Shown piece after piece: positions 8,590 to 16,219 of a stretch of 64,000 bases of DNA (positions within the stretch are counted from its first letter, which is position 1; each line of letters opens with the position of its first letter). Below the pieces are notes generated by a model. It was not told the DNA's origin. It worked only from the letters and a program-made list of their open reading frames with translations, and ran no database searches. Origin of the DNA: Candidatus Bathyarchaeia archaeon (GTDB taxonomy: Archaea > Thermoproteota > Bathyarchaeia > Bathyarchaeales > Bathycorpusculaceae); the NCBI GenBank assembly GCA_041447175.1, contig CP166960.1, positions 2,248,519 through 2,312,518 of the forward strand, read 5' to 3'. Position numbers and translations under genes: made by a program.

Positions 8590-10100
8590 CAACAACGGCG
8601 AAGCGGGCAAGCGGCGTTTTTCTGCATGTTACTTCGTTGCCTTCCGCTTTTGGCATCGGCGACCTTGGCCCTGAAAGCTACAAGTTCGCAGACCGGTTGG
8701 TTTCGCTTAAACAGCAGTTTTGGAGTGTGCTGCCGCTTAATCCCACCAGCCCCACCGAAGGCAACTCCCCCTACAAAACCGACTCAGCCTTCGCCGCAAA
8801 CCCCCTGCTCATCAGCCCCGAAAAGCTATCCGAAGAAGGCTTAATCACCAAACCCCAAATGGAAAACGCACGCCTCAAGGCAACAAACAAAGTAGATTTT
8901 GTGGCTGCAGAAAAAACAAAAACGGCGCTCCTTAACCACGCTTTCCAAGCTTTTTGCAAATCGAAAAATAAGGCGCTGACAGGGGCGGCGGATTTTGAAC
9001 AGTTCCAACTGGAGATGTCGGGTTGGCTAAATGACTATGCCCTCTACAAAGCGCTCGCCAGCAAAAGCGGCGAACCATGGTATCTGTGGCCTGGACCGTT
9101 GCGCAACCGTGAACCCCAAGCACTAGTCAGGCATGCCGAAAGCCTCAAGGAGCAGGTAGAGCAGGAGAAGTTTGTTCAGTACACTTTTTTTAGCCAGTGG
9201 CAGGCGCTAAAAGAGTACTGTAACAAGCGGGGGGTGAAGATTTTTGGGGATTTGGCGTTTTATGTGAGTTTGGAGAGTGCAGATGTTTGGGCGCACCCTG
9301 ACCTGTTTAAGCTCAACAAGCAGCTCATGCCCCAGTTTATCGCGGGGGTTCCGCCTGACTACTTTAGCAAAACAGGGCAGTTGTGGGGCACGCCCATATA
9401 CAAATGGCGACGGCTTGCTGAGACACAGTTTGAGTGGTGGATTAGCCGGTTAGAGCATAACCTGAAGTTTTGTGATGTGCTGCGGTTTGACCATTTCCGC
9501 GGGTTTGTGGCTTACTGGCAGGTTCCCGCCCACGCTAAAACCGCCAAGACAGGCCGCTGGATAAGGGCACCCACAAAAACCTTCTTTAACAAAGTCAAAG
9601 AGCACTTTCCAACGTTGCCATTTATCGCCGAAGATTTAGGCTACATAACCAAACCCGTCCACAAAGTCATAAGCTGGCTGGGGCTTCCAGGCATGAGGGT
9701 GCTGCTTTTTGCTTTCGGCGGCTCCGCAGCTAATCCGCATCGCCCTGAAAATCACGTTTCAAACGCGGTGGTTTACACTGGAACGCATGACACAAACACG
9801 GTGAGGGGCTGGTTTACTCAGGAAGCAGACGCCAAAGCAAAGCGGAAAGTCTTTGCTGAGGTGGGACGGGAGGTTTCAGAGACGCAGGTTAGCTTTGAAT
9901 TTGTCAAAATGGCGCTATCATCTAAGGCGCGGCTAAGCATTGTGCCACTCCAAGACGTCTTAGGGTTGGGGTCAGAGGCACGCATGAATTTTCCAGCGCG
10001 GCAAAGCGGCAACTGGCTGTGGAGAGTCACCGCAGAGCAACTGGCAAGCGAGAAGCTAAACGAGTTTGGGCAAGCAGCAAAGCAAGCAAACCGCGGCTGA
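8586..10100 (+). CDS. malQ: 4-alpha-glucanotransferase (GH77, amylomaltase)
   Basis: A 504-residue GH77 enzyme that transfers alpha-1,4-glucan segments between maltodextrins, a cytosolic step in glycogen and maltose turnover. The N-terminus has the family block SGVFLHVTSLPSAFGIGDLGP, then PLNPTSPTEGNSPY (substrate binding). The catalytic triad is visible: nucleophile Asp near 302 (RFDHFRGF), acid/base Glu near 349 (IAEDLG) and Asp near 401 (GTHDTNT). Length is normal for a bacterial-type MalQ. It is the last gene of the rightward glucan operon; the next gene runs the other way with only a few bases between the stops. Confidence 0.93.
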   Translation: MTTTAKRASGVFLHVTSLPSAFGIGDLGPESYKFADRLVSLKQQFWSVLPLNPTSPTEGNSPYKTDSAFAANPLLISPEKLSEEGLITKPQMENARLKATNKVDFVAAEKTKTALLNHAFQAFCKSKNKALTGAADFEQFQLEMSGWLNDYALYKALASKSGEPWYLWPGPLRNREPQALVRHAESLKEQVEQEKFVQYTFFSQWQALKEYCNKRGVKIFGDLAFYVSLESADVWAHPDLFKLNKQLMPQFIAGVPPDYFSKTGQLWGTPIYKWRRLAETQFEWWISRLEHNLKFCDVLRFDHFRGFVAYWQVPAHAKTAKTGRWIRAPTKTFFNKVKEHFPTLPFIAEDLGYITKPVHKVISWLGLPGMRVLLFAFGGSAANPHRPENHVSNAVVYTGTHDTNTVRGWFTQEADAKAKRKVFAEVGREVSETQVSFEFVKMALSSKARLSIVPLQDVLGLGSEARMNFPARQSGNWLWRVTAEQLASEKLNEFGQAAKQANRG

Positions 10101-10105
10101 CCCTG

Positions 10106-10861
10106 TCAAAGGGGTATTACAAGAGGTCGCCCGACGTATTTTTCCACGTTCACGGGGAGCCCATAGACGGCTTCGATGTTTTTGGGGGTGATGACGCTGT
10201 GGTCGCCCGCGGCGAAGATTTTGCCGTCTTTAAGCAGCAGAAACTTGTCTGAGTACCGCAGTGCAAGGTTGAGGTCATGCATTGTGAGAATAGCGGTTAA
10301 GTCGGTTCGTCTAACCACATCCACAAGTGTTGCCATGATGCGGTGCTGATTACAAAGGTCCAAGCTGCTTGTGGGTTCATCAAGAAGCAAAACTTTGGGT
10401 TCCTGCACTAATGCACGTGCTAACTGGACTTTTTGCAGTTCCCCGCCGCTCACTTCATCAATGTACTTAAGCGAGAGCGCATCTAAGCCAAGACAGTTCA
10501 CTGCGTCTTTGGTGATTTCTATGTCTTTGCTTGAAACATCCCACGTGATGTGGGGTTTTCGTCCCAGCAGAACCGAATCAAAAACCGTGATTTTTGAAAC
10601 GTCCGCCCGCTGAGGGACATACCCCACCCGCTTGGCGACTTCAACACGTTTCATTTTGTGGATTTCTTCGCCGTCCACCATAACGGTGCCTCGTCGAGCC
10701 TTCAGCAGCCCATTGAGGCATTTGAGCAGGGTGGATTTGCCCACGCCGTTGGGTCCCAGTATGGTGAGGATTTCGTGTGCATCCACCTCCATGTGGATAT
10801 CTTTGAGCACGGAGGGGCCGCTTTTGTAGGAAAATTCTATGTCTCTTACGTTCAACTTCAT
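10106..10861 (-). CDS. FecCD-partner ABC transporter ATPase (iron-complex, heme or cobalamin type)
   Basis: A 251-residue nucleotide-binding subunit of a type II ABC importer (BtuD/FecE group). Walker A is LGPNGVGKST, the ABC signature is SGGELQKVQLARAL, Walker B is VLLLDEPTSSLD, and the switch histidine follows in TMHDLN. It overlaps the permease gene by four bases and ends a five-gene leftward operon. The family carries Fe(III)-siderophores, heme, cobalamin or related metal chelates; nothing in the ATPase fixes the substrate. Confidence 0.9.
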   Translation of the reverse strand: MKLNVRDIEFSYKSGPSVLKDIHMEVDAHEILTILGPNGVGKSTLLKCLNGLLKARRGTVMVDGEEIHKMKRVEVAKRVGYVPQRADVSKITVFDSVLLGRKPHITWDVSSKDIEITKDAVNCLGLDALSLKYIDEVSGGELQKVQLARALVQEPKVLLLDEPTSSLDLCNQHRIMATLVDVVRRTDLTAILTMHDLNLALRYSDKFLLLKDGKIFAAGDHSVITPKNIEAVYGLPVNVEKYVGRPLVIPL

Positions 10862-11925
10862 TTTCTATACCCCCGAATGAGTATGTACATGAATAAGGGT
10901 CCACCCATGAAGGCTGTGATTACGCCCACAGGCAAAACCAGAGGGGAAATTATGGTTCTGGCTAACGTGTCAGAAACAACTAAAATTAAACCGCCGACTA
11001 ACGCGGAGGCGGGCAGCACAAAGCGGTTATCAGAGCCTATTACGCGTCTAACCATGTGGGGCGCCAGTAAACCCACGAATCCGATGATGCCCATCAAAGA
11101 AACTATCAGAGCAGCAACGACGGAGGCAAGCACCATGCCCACGGTGATGTGTCGGTTGACGTTAACGCCCAGACTGTTGGCGGTGTCTACGCCGGCGTCG
11201 ATGGCGTTGTAGTTCCAGCGGTTGTACAGGAAGTAAATGAGCACAGGGGTAGACGCGGCTACAACTAAGGTTAAGCTGTCCCAGGTTATGCGGCTTAAAT
11301 CTCCAAACGTCCAGTAAATAATGGAGGCTATTTGTACGTCGCTGGCAAAATATTGCACCGCCGTTAGTCCCGCGGCGAAAATGGAGCCCAAAACCACCCC
11401 TGACAACACGATGGATTCAGGTGAAACCTTGGTTAACCGTGTCAACCCTAAAATGACGGCGGTGGAAATTAGGCAGAAGCAGAAGGCACACAATGTTACA
11501 GTGTATTGATTGCTTACGATAACGGCATCTTTGGAGTTGCTATAAAACGCTCCCGCGCCCAGAACAACTATGGCGAAGGCGGCTCCAAACGCCGAGGCTT
11601 GGCTAAGCCCAAGCGTGTAGGGTTCACAGAGCGGGTTTTTAAGCAGACACTGCATGACAGCACCGGCAAGGGCAAGCATAGCTCCCGCAATTACTGCTAC
11701 TAACACGCGAGGTAAACGGATGCTCCATGCGATTCCGCTTTGGCTGGCGATTTGCTCCAAAACCTCAGACAGAGACAGATTCGCCGAACCTATGCTTAAC
11801 GCTATGAGGGAAACTACGATTAAGACGATGGCGCAGACAGTTATGAAGAGGATTTTTCGCCCAACGTATTTTGAGTATCCTGAAGAACCAGGTTTCGTTG
11901 AGCCGTCAGCCTGTTTTTGGGTCAT
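10858..11925 (-). CDS. FecCD-family ABC importer permease
   Basis: A 355-residue permease of the FecCD/BtuC family with about nine to ten hydrophobic segments. Family blocks are visible: RLPRVLVAVIAGAMLALAGA, QCLLKNPLCEPYTLGLSQ and, near the end, GFVGLLAPHMVRRVIG (ATPase coupling region). Its ATG overlaps the TAA stop of the upstream methyltransferase gene (TAATG). It would form the transmembrane pathway with the ATPase downstream and the binding protein two genes upstream. The N-terminal 25 residues before the first membrane segment are polar and slightly longer than usual. Confidence 0.92.
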   Translation of the reverse strand: MTQKQADGSTKPGSSGYSKYVGRKILFITVCAIVLIVVSLIALSIGSANLSLSEVLEQIASQSGIAWSIRLPRVLVAVIAGAMLALAGAVMQCLLKNPLCEPYTLGLSQASAFGAAFAIVVLGAGAFYSNSKDAVIVSNQYTVTLCAFCFCLISTAVILGLTRLTKVSPESIVLSGVVLGSIFAAGLTAVQYFASDVQIASIIYWTFGDLSRITWDSLTLVVAASTPVLIYFLYNRWNYNAIDAGVDTANSLGVNVNRHITVGMVLASVVAALIVSLMGIIGFVGLLAPHMVRRVIGSDNRFVLPASALVGGLILVVSDTLARTIISPLVLPVGVITAFMGGPLFMYILIRGYRK

Positions 11926-12974
11926 TATATGCTGCTTCCGTTAGGTGTAGGTTTACGTGCAAAGATTATCTCAGAAAAAGCATCCACCGAAACTATTTCC
12001 TGCACTTCGAGTCCCGCTTGCTTGAGCTTGTCAAGGTATGCTTCCCGTTCGACTATTGGACCAGCCGAGTGCGCCTTGCTACCCAGTTGTTTACCTTCAA
12101 ACGCCAAAAGGTTCCAGTCCAAAGTTTTAAGGGCACCTTCGCGGTCCGAGTCTTTAAAGCGGCGAAGCACAACATCCCCGCCTGGCTTTACTGCGTTGAC
12201 AATTTTTGGGATAAGGGTGGGGTCGCTGCAGCTTTGGTTAAACGACGAGAAGACAACATCGTAATCTTGACCTATGCTGTCGTGATAGAAGTCCCCAGGC
12301 AAAATGTGGACGTTTTGGACGTTGTATTCTTCAACGTATTTGCGGGTGACAGATACGACGCGGGGCAGGTCAAAAATGAAGGCTTCCAACTGGGGGTTGA
12401 GCGCTGTGAAGGCAATGGCGTAAAGACCGTGCCCGCCGCCAAGGTCTAAAAGGCGCCGCCAGGTTTGCCAGTTGACATGCGGTTTTACGGCGTTTATGGT
12501 GTCGGAAACTGAGCCTGCCTGCGCCCACTCCGCGATGCTAAACAGCCAGTTCTCACCAAAGAGTTCTGTTCTTTCCTGCATAATGGGCCCGTTTTTGAGT
12601 AGGATTGGCAGCTGGGTCCAGCGGTCGGCGCTTCTTTTCATGTTGTGAAGAGTATGGGTCAAGTAATGTTCGGAGGAGGGCGTAAGGTAGGTTTGAGCCA
12701 GTGGCGTGTTACCGTAGGCATCGCCAGATTTTGCCAGCACGCCCATCTCGACCAGTGCATCACAAAACATGACGGCCATGGCTTCATTGTAGTTGAGGGC
12801 GTGGGCTAATTCGTGTGCTGTTTTTGGAGTGACTGTATGTTCAAAGAGGTTTGAGTCCCAAGCGGTGGTGAGCAGATAAAACCGCTCTAAGCCCTGCAGC
12901 GCATTCTCCATTAAGGCTGCAAAGGCTTTTGAGCGGATAGATGGAGGGGTTAGTAGCGTTTTGGGGTCTTTCAT
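11925..12974 (-). CDS. O-methyltransferase-like SAM-dependent methyltransferase in a transporter operon
   Basis: A 349-residue protein with the plant and bacterial small-molecule O-methyltransferase architecture. An N-terminal winged-helix dimerisation region (about 20-90) is followed by a Rossmann SAM domain with motif I DLGGGHGLYAIAF near residues 172-184 and a FDLPRVV strand typical of hydroxyneurosporene/acetylserotonin-type enzymes. It sits between the binding protein and the permease, overlapping the permease start, so it is probably co-translated with the importer. A role in modifying the imported ligand, or in making a chelator or cofactor, is inference; the substrate is unknown. Confidence 0.82.
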   Translation of the reverse strand: MKDPKTLLTPPSIRSKAFAALMENALQGLERFYLLTTAWDSNLFEHTVTPKTAHELAHALNYNEAMAVMFCDALVEMGVLAKSGDAYGNTPLAQTYLTPSSEHYLTHTLHNMKRSADRWTQLPILLKNGPIMQERTELFGENWLFSIAEWAQAGSVSDTINAVKPHVNWQTWRRLLDLGGGHGLYAIAFTALNPQLEAFIFDLPRVVSVTRKYVEEYNVQNVHILPGDFYHDSIGQDYDVVFSSFNQSCSDPTLIPKIVNAVKPGGDVVLRRFKDSDREGALKTLDWNLLAFEGKQLGSKAHSAGPIVEREAYLDKLKQAGLEVQEIVSVDAFSEIIFARKPTPNGSSI

Positions 12975-12997
12975 GGCTGTTGTTTCTCCGCTTGTCT

Positions 12998-14134
12998 TTA
13001 TTTGAGAGCTACTGGCCCGAACTCGCCGGTGAGTTGAACCATCTGGTCATATAGGGGTGCACCGCAAAGGAAGGTGTAGATTTCGTCGGCTTTCTGCGGG
13101 GGGTTTATGTCTGCAAACTGGTCAGGGTAAAGAACCGTACCTACATAGTAAGCGTCCGATAATGCTACGTCAAAGTTGAGGGCGTACCAGTTGTAGCCCA
13201 TCAAGCCGTAGACACAGTTGTTTTTTATGGCATCTAGCTGCTCGTACACGTCAGCGTGGTCGTTTACGTCTTGTTGACACAGGCTTAACCCGTTATGGTC
13301 AACAAAGAGTACGTCGGGGTTTAACCCTGGAAGCGCTTCCATGTCTATGTTTACAACTTGGGTGCTGTTTTGAGCCATATCAGGGGTTATGACGTTTTTT
13401 GAGCTGGTCATGGTGAATGGCGAGTAGAAGGCGCTTGTTGAAGTGAAGCCGTGAAGTCCACGTGAGGAGAGTCCGCCAATGTACACGGTTGGTTTTTGTG
13501 AGTCGGGTATGTTAGAGGTCCGAGTTTGGAGGTCGCTCATCAATCCGCTGACGTAGTTTATGACTGCCGTGGCTCGGTCTTCCTTATGCAACACTTGCCC
13601 CATAAGGGTAAGGCTATCGTAAAAGGTTTGAACACTGTCGGGGGTATCGAGACCACCATAGACGATACCGACGACGGGTATTCCAAGTTGGCTCTGCAAG
13701 GAGTCAAGGTTTGAAGTGGCAGTGTCAGTGATGAAGACCACATCGGGGTTTTGGGCTGCGATTAGTTCTGGGTCGCCGCCAAACTGCGGACCAATAACTG
13801 GCAAATTCAAGTACTCAGGGTGCGCCATAGCGTAGGGGCGTCCATCAAGGGGGTTTTCTATTTGTTCAACTCCACAAACTAAGTCACTTGTATATAGGTA
13901 GGTGATTAGCCGTAGGGCGCCGTAATTTAATCCAACAATACGGGACACATCGTTAGGTACGGTTACAGTTCTTCCTGCCATGTCCGTCACCTGATGGGTC
14001 GGTTGCGGAGTCTCTGAGGGTGAAGGGAACGTTGAAGGAGCAGGAGATGCGGGTTGGTAGTAGGTTAGGGCGACACCCGCGGAAGCCACGATGATAACTA
14101 TGCATACGATGGCGTAGATTGCGGCTTTATTCAT
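12998..14134 (-). CDS. Membrane-anchored FecB/BtuF-type substrate-binding protein
   Basis: A 378-residue extracytoplasmic binding protein. An N-terminal hydrophobic segment (about residues 3-21) is followed by a Pro/Ser/Thr-rich linker (about 25-42) and a periplasmic-binding fold starting at VTDMAGRTVTVP, the standard opening of Fe-chelate and cobalamin binding proteins. I chose ATG 14134, which has a GGTGA site and lies inside the end of the upstream ATPase gene; the longer frame would add 15 polar residues before the anchor. The protein would capture ligand outside the membrane and deliver it to the FecCD permease. No ligand-specific motif is recognisable. Confidence 0.88.
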   Translation of the reverse strand: MNKAAIYAIVCIVIIVASAGVALTYYQPASPAPSTFPSPSETPQPTHQVTDMAGRTVTVPNDVSRIVGLNYGALRLITYLYTSDLVCGVEQIENPLDGRPYAMAHPEYLNLPVIGPQFGGDPELIAAQNPDVVFITDTATSNLDSLQSQLGIPVVGIVYGGLDTPDSVQTFYDSLTLMGQVLHKEDRATAVINYVSGLMSDLQTRTSNIPDSQKPTVYIGGLSSRGLHGFTSTSAFYSPFTMTSSKNVITPDMAQNSTQVVNIDMEALPGLNPDVLFVDHNGLSLCQQDVNDHADVYEQLDAIKNNCVYGLMGYNWYALNFDVALSDAYYVGTVLYPDQFADINPPQKADEIYTFLCGAPLYDQMVQLTGEFGPVALK

Positions 14135-14921
14135 TTGCGTCACCTGCTTTTTGAGTTGCTTGGGATTGCTCAAGCACAAAACTTGTAACTGCCTCGATGC
14201 TTGGAAGAGTTAAGTCAAGCGCCGTGCCCGTTAATCCGTTTTCCAGTATGGATTGGTTGTAGGGTAAAATTCCAATTACCCGTTCTTTTCCGACACTATT
14301 TACTAGTTTGTCGGCGAGGGCATCGGGTACTTTGTTGAGGATAAAGTAAACGGATTTAGCGGCTTCTTTTGCCATGTCAGTAATTTTTTGGGACAGCTTT
14401 ATCGACTCGTAAGAGGGGTCCAGTACAGCTAAAACCAAGTCGACACTACCGGCAACGCCTCGGCCTAGGTGTTCCACGCCCGCTTCGGTGTCGATGATGG
14501 CTACGTCTTTGGGTCCAAGTTGGAGGTGGCTGAGGAATTCGCGGGATAAACCGCCCATGGGGCAGGCGCAGCCTTCTCCGAAATGTTTGACTTTTCCTAT
14601 CTGAAGCAGGTATAGACCTTTGCCGTTTTGGGAAACGTAGTCTGGGGGTATGTCGTCGATGCGCCAAGTCTCAGTGAAGAGAGGCTCTTTTTCGCCCTCG
14701 GAACGTTTTGCCCACATTCGCTGGAAAACGGCTTTTTTGCCGCCGATTTGCTCCATGAGTTCGAGGGGGTCTTTTAAGCCAAGTTGGGCGCTTAGGCCAT
14801 AGTTTGATTCATCGGTGTCTACGACTATAACGCGGTATCCTTTGGTTTGGAGGTTTTTTGATAGGAGAGAGGCGAGAGTGCTTTTGCCGCTGCCGCCTTT
14901 TCCACATATGAGGAGTTTCAT
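14127..14921 (-). CDS. CooC-like MinD/NifH-family ATPase
   Basis: A 264-residue deviant Walker-A ATPase of the CooC group. The P-loop is CGKGGSGKST at residues 6-15; the switch region has VVDTDESNYGL, typical of CooC; and a C-x-C motif (Cys118 and Cys120, in GEGCACPMG) corresponds to the pair that binds Ni(II) between monomers in characterised CooC. CooC loads nickel into carbon monoxide dehydrogenase. As first gene of an importer operon this protein could act on the metal or metallo-cofactor being imported, which is inference. The start at ATG 14921 has GGTGG upstream. A longer frame adds five residues without a better ribosome site. Confidence 0.85.
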   Translation of the reverse strand: MKLLICGKGGSGKSTLASLLSKNLQTKGYRVIVVDTDESNYGLSAQLGLKDPLELMEQIGGKKAVFQRMWAKRSEGEKEPLFTETWRIDDIPPDYVSQNGKGLYLLQIGKVKHFGEGCACPMGGLSREFLSHLQLGPKDVAIIDTEAGVEHLGRGVAGSVDLVLAVLDPSYESIKLSQKITDMAKEAAKSVYFILNKVPDALADKLVNSVGKERVIGILPYNQSILENGLTGTALDLTLPSIEAVTSFVLEQSQATQKAGDANE

Positions 14922-14936
14922 GCCTGACCACCGCAA

Positions 14937-15000
14937 GTGTTACTTTTTTACAGAAAAGTAGCACTATTTAAAGTATTACTTTATAAAAAAACAGTAACAC
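14937..15000 (-). promoter_or_regulatory. Tandem dyad operator and promoter of the CooC/FecCD operon
   Basis: Two inverted repeats of identical geometry lie side by side: GTGTTACT-N12-AGTAGCAC (14937-14964) and GTATTACT-N12-AGTAACAC (14973-15000), separated by eight bases. On the minus strand the right dyad covers a TATA-like TTTTTTATAAAG and the left one reaches the start region of the leftward operon (ATG at 14921). A dimeric repressor bound here would block promoter access. The matching spacers make chance unlikely. Confidence 0.65.
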
Positions 15001-15031
15001 CATCAAAACCAGCAAAAATAGCAAAGAATAA

Positions 15032-15144
15032 TGGCGCCGGGGAAGGGATTCGAACCCCTGCGAGCACGAAGCCCACTAGCTGGCTTGCCCTTTGTGCAGT
15101 TTTGGATCTCGAGGCTAGCGCGATAACCACTCCGCCACCCCGGC
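15032..15144 (-). tRNA. tRNA-Ser(CGA) with a probable intron
   Basis: Read on the minus strand, acceptor arms GCCGGGG and CCCCGGC pair, followed by a G discriminator and encoded CCA. The T arm is AGGGG-TTCGAAT-CCCTT. The anticodon stem CTAGC pairs with a GCTAG that lies only after about 26 extra bases, so an intron interrupts the loop just 3' of the anticodon CGA. The variable arm is long, as in class II tRNA. G discriminator, long variable arm and CGA anticodon agree on serine. Its 5' end faces the GH16 gene. Confidence 0.9.
15082..15107 (-). other. Predicted tRNA-Ser intron
   Basis: Placing the splice sites at the canonical position 37/38 removes 26 bases and restores a seven-base anticodon loop (CTCGAGA) closed by a CTAGC/GCTAG stem. 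I did not model the bulge-helix-bulge, so the ends may shift by a few bases. Confidence 0.6.
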
Positions 15145-15413
15145 ATAGCTGACAATTAGATGCGGCTTTGGGCTAAAAACGTTTCACTCCACCACAACCA
15201 TTCACACACAACCCAAGCAAAGAAAGGCGCAAAAACAACTGCAAACACAAAGCCACCCCAGCAGCTGAATGAACAACATTACCACACGCAACTCAACCAA
15301 CGCCACTCAGACAGAAATTTACCATACCCGAATCCCCTTCAAAAAAACCAAACCAAACCTGACGACATACCTTAAGTAGAGTCTATTAAGATAACAAAAC
15401 GGATGGATGCATC

Positions 15414-16193
15414 TTGCAGAAAAAAATTCTAACCGCAATATTGACTTTCATGCTACTGGCAACAACAATAGGCATGGTCATCCCCCAAGCAGCTGCCTAC
15501 AACCTTCGCAGACCAATCCGGCCTACCCCCACAACTGCCTACCCGTCAACCGTATCTTTCTCAGGATACACCTGGTACATCGAAAACACACAACAACCCT
15601 GCAATCCGGGACCAAACTACTGGTCAAACAACCCCGAAAACGTGTGGGTCGACGAAAACGGCTGGCTACACCTCAAAATCACCCAGCGAAACGGAAAATG
15701 GTACTGTGCGGAACTGACAACAATTCAAACATTAGGCTACGGCACCTACGCCTTTTACCTTGCAAGCAGAACCGACAATCTGGACAAAAACGTAGTTTTA
15801 GGCTTATTTGCCTACAAAGACGACACCCACGAAGTCGACATTGAATTCTCCAAATGGGGCATAACAAACTACCAAAACGGCTGGTTCACTGTACAGCCGC
15901 CACCCTATATAGATGGCAAAAACCAGAAAGCCTTCAACTTTGAACTAAGCGGGGACTACACCACACACTACTTCACTTGGAGCCAAAGGTCAATATATTT
16001 TGAAAGCTTCCATGGACACTACCCAGTAGGCACCCAACCACAAGGAAACGTTATAGAGTCATTCACCAGCTACCAACGCGTAAGTGCCCAAGGAGTCAAA
16101 GCCCACATTAACCTCTGGCTATACAAGGGACTCGCCCCCTCTGATGGCTTGCCCACTGAAGTAGTCATAAAAAGCTTTACCTACACACCCTAA
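15414..16193 (+). CDS. Secreted GH16-like glycoside hydrolase
   Basis: A 259-residue secreted protein: positively charged start, hydrophobic stretch to about residue 20 and an Ala-rich cleavage region (PQAAAYN). The rest is a concanavalin-like glucanase domain with the GH16 catalytic signature EVDIEF near residue 143, which carries both catalytic glutamates. GH16 enzymes cut beta-1,3/1,4-glucans, galactans and related polysaccharides; the substrate here is unknown. The start is TTG 15414 behind GGATGG; the ATGs just upstream are in other frames. The 270 bases before it, back to the tRNA, are A/C-rich with no gene. The next two genes, on the other strand, suggest a polysaccharide context. Confidence 0.82.
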   Translation: MQKKILTAILTFMLLATTIGMVIPQAAAYNLRRPIRPTPTTAYPSTVSFSGYTWYIENTQQPCNPGPNYWSNNPENVWVDENGWLHLKITQRNGKWYCAELTTIQTLGYGTYAFYLASRTDNLDKNVVLGLFAYKDDTHEVDIEFSKWGITNYQNGWFTVQPPPYIDGKNQKAFNFELSGDYTTHYFTWSQRSIYFESFHGHYPVGTQPQGNVIESFTSYQRVSAQGVKAHINLWLYKGLAPSDGLPTEVVIKSFTYTP

Positions 16194-16219
16194 CCAACCA
16201 CACCTTTTTTATCAAAAGG

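Noticed and set aside
15160-15375. Open frame of 71 codons between tRNA-Ser and the GH16 gene
   Set aside because: Product is low-complexity His/Asn/Gln/Thr, arising from A/C-rich noncoding DNA; no ribosome site or homology.
15407-15844. Long frame overlapping the GH16 gene in another register
   Set aside because: It is a shadow of the GH16 coding sequence, which has signal peptide and catalytic motif in its own frame.
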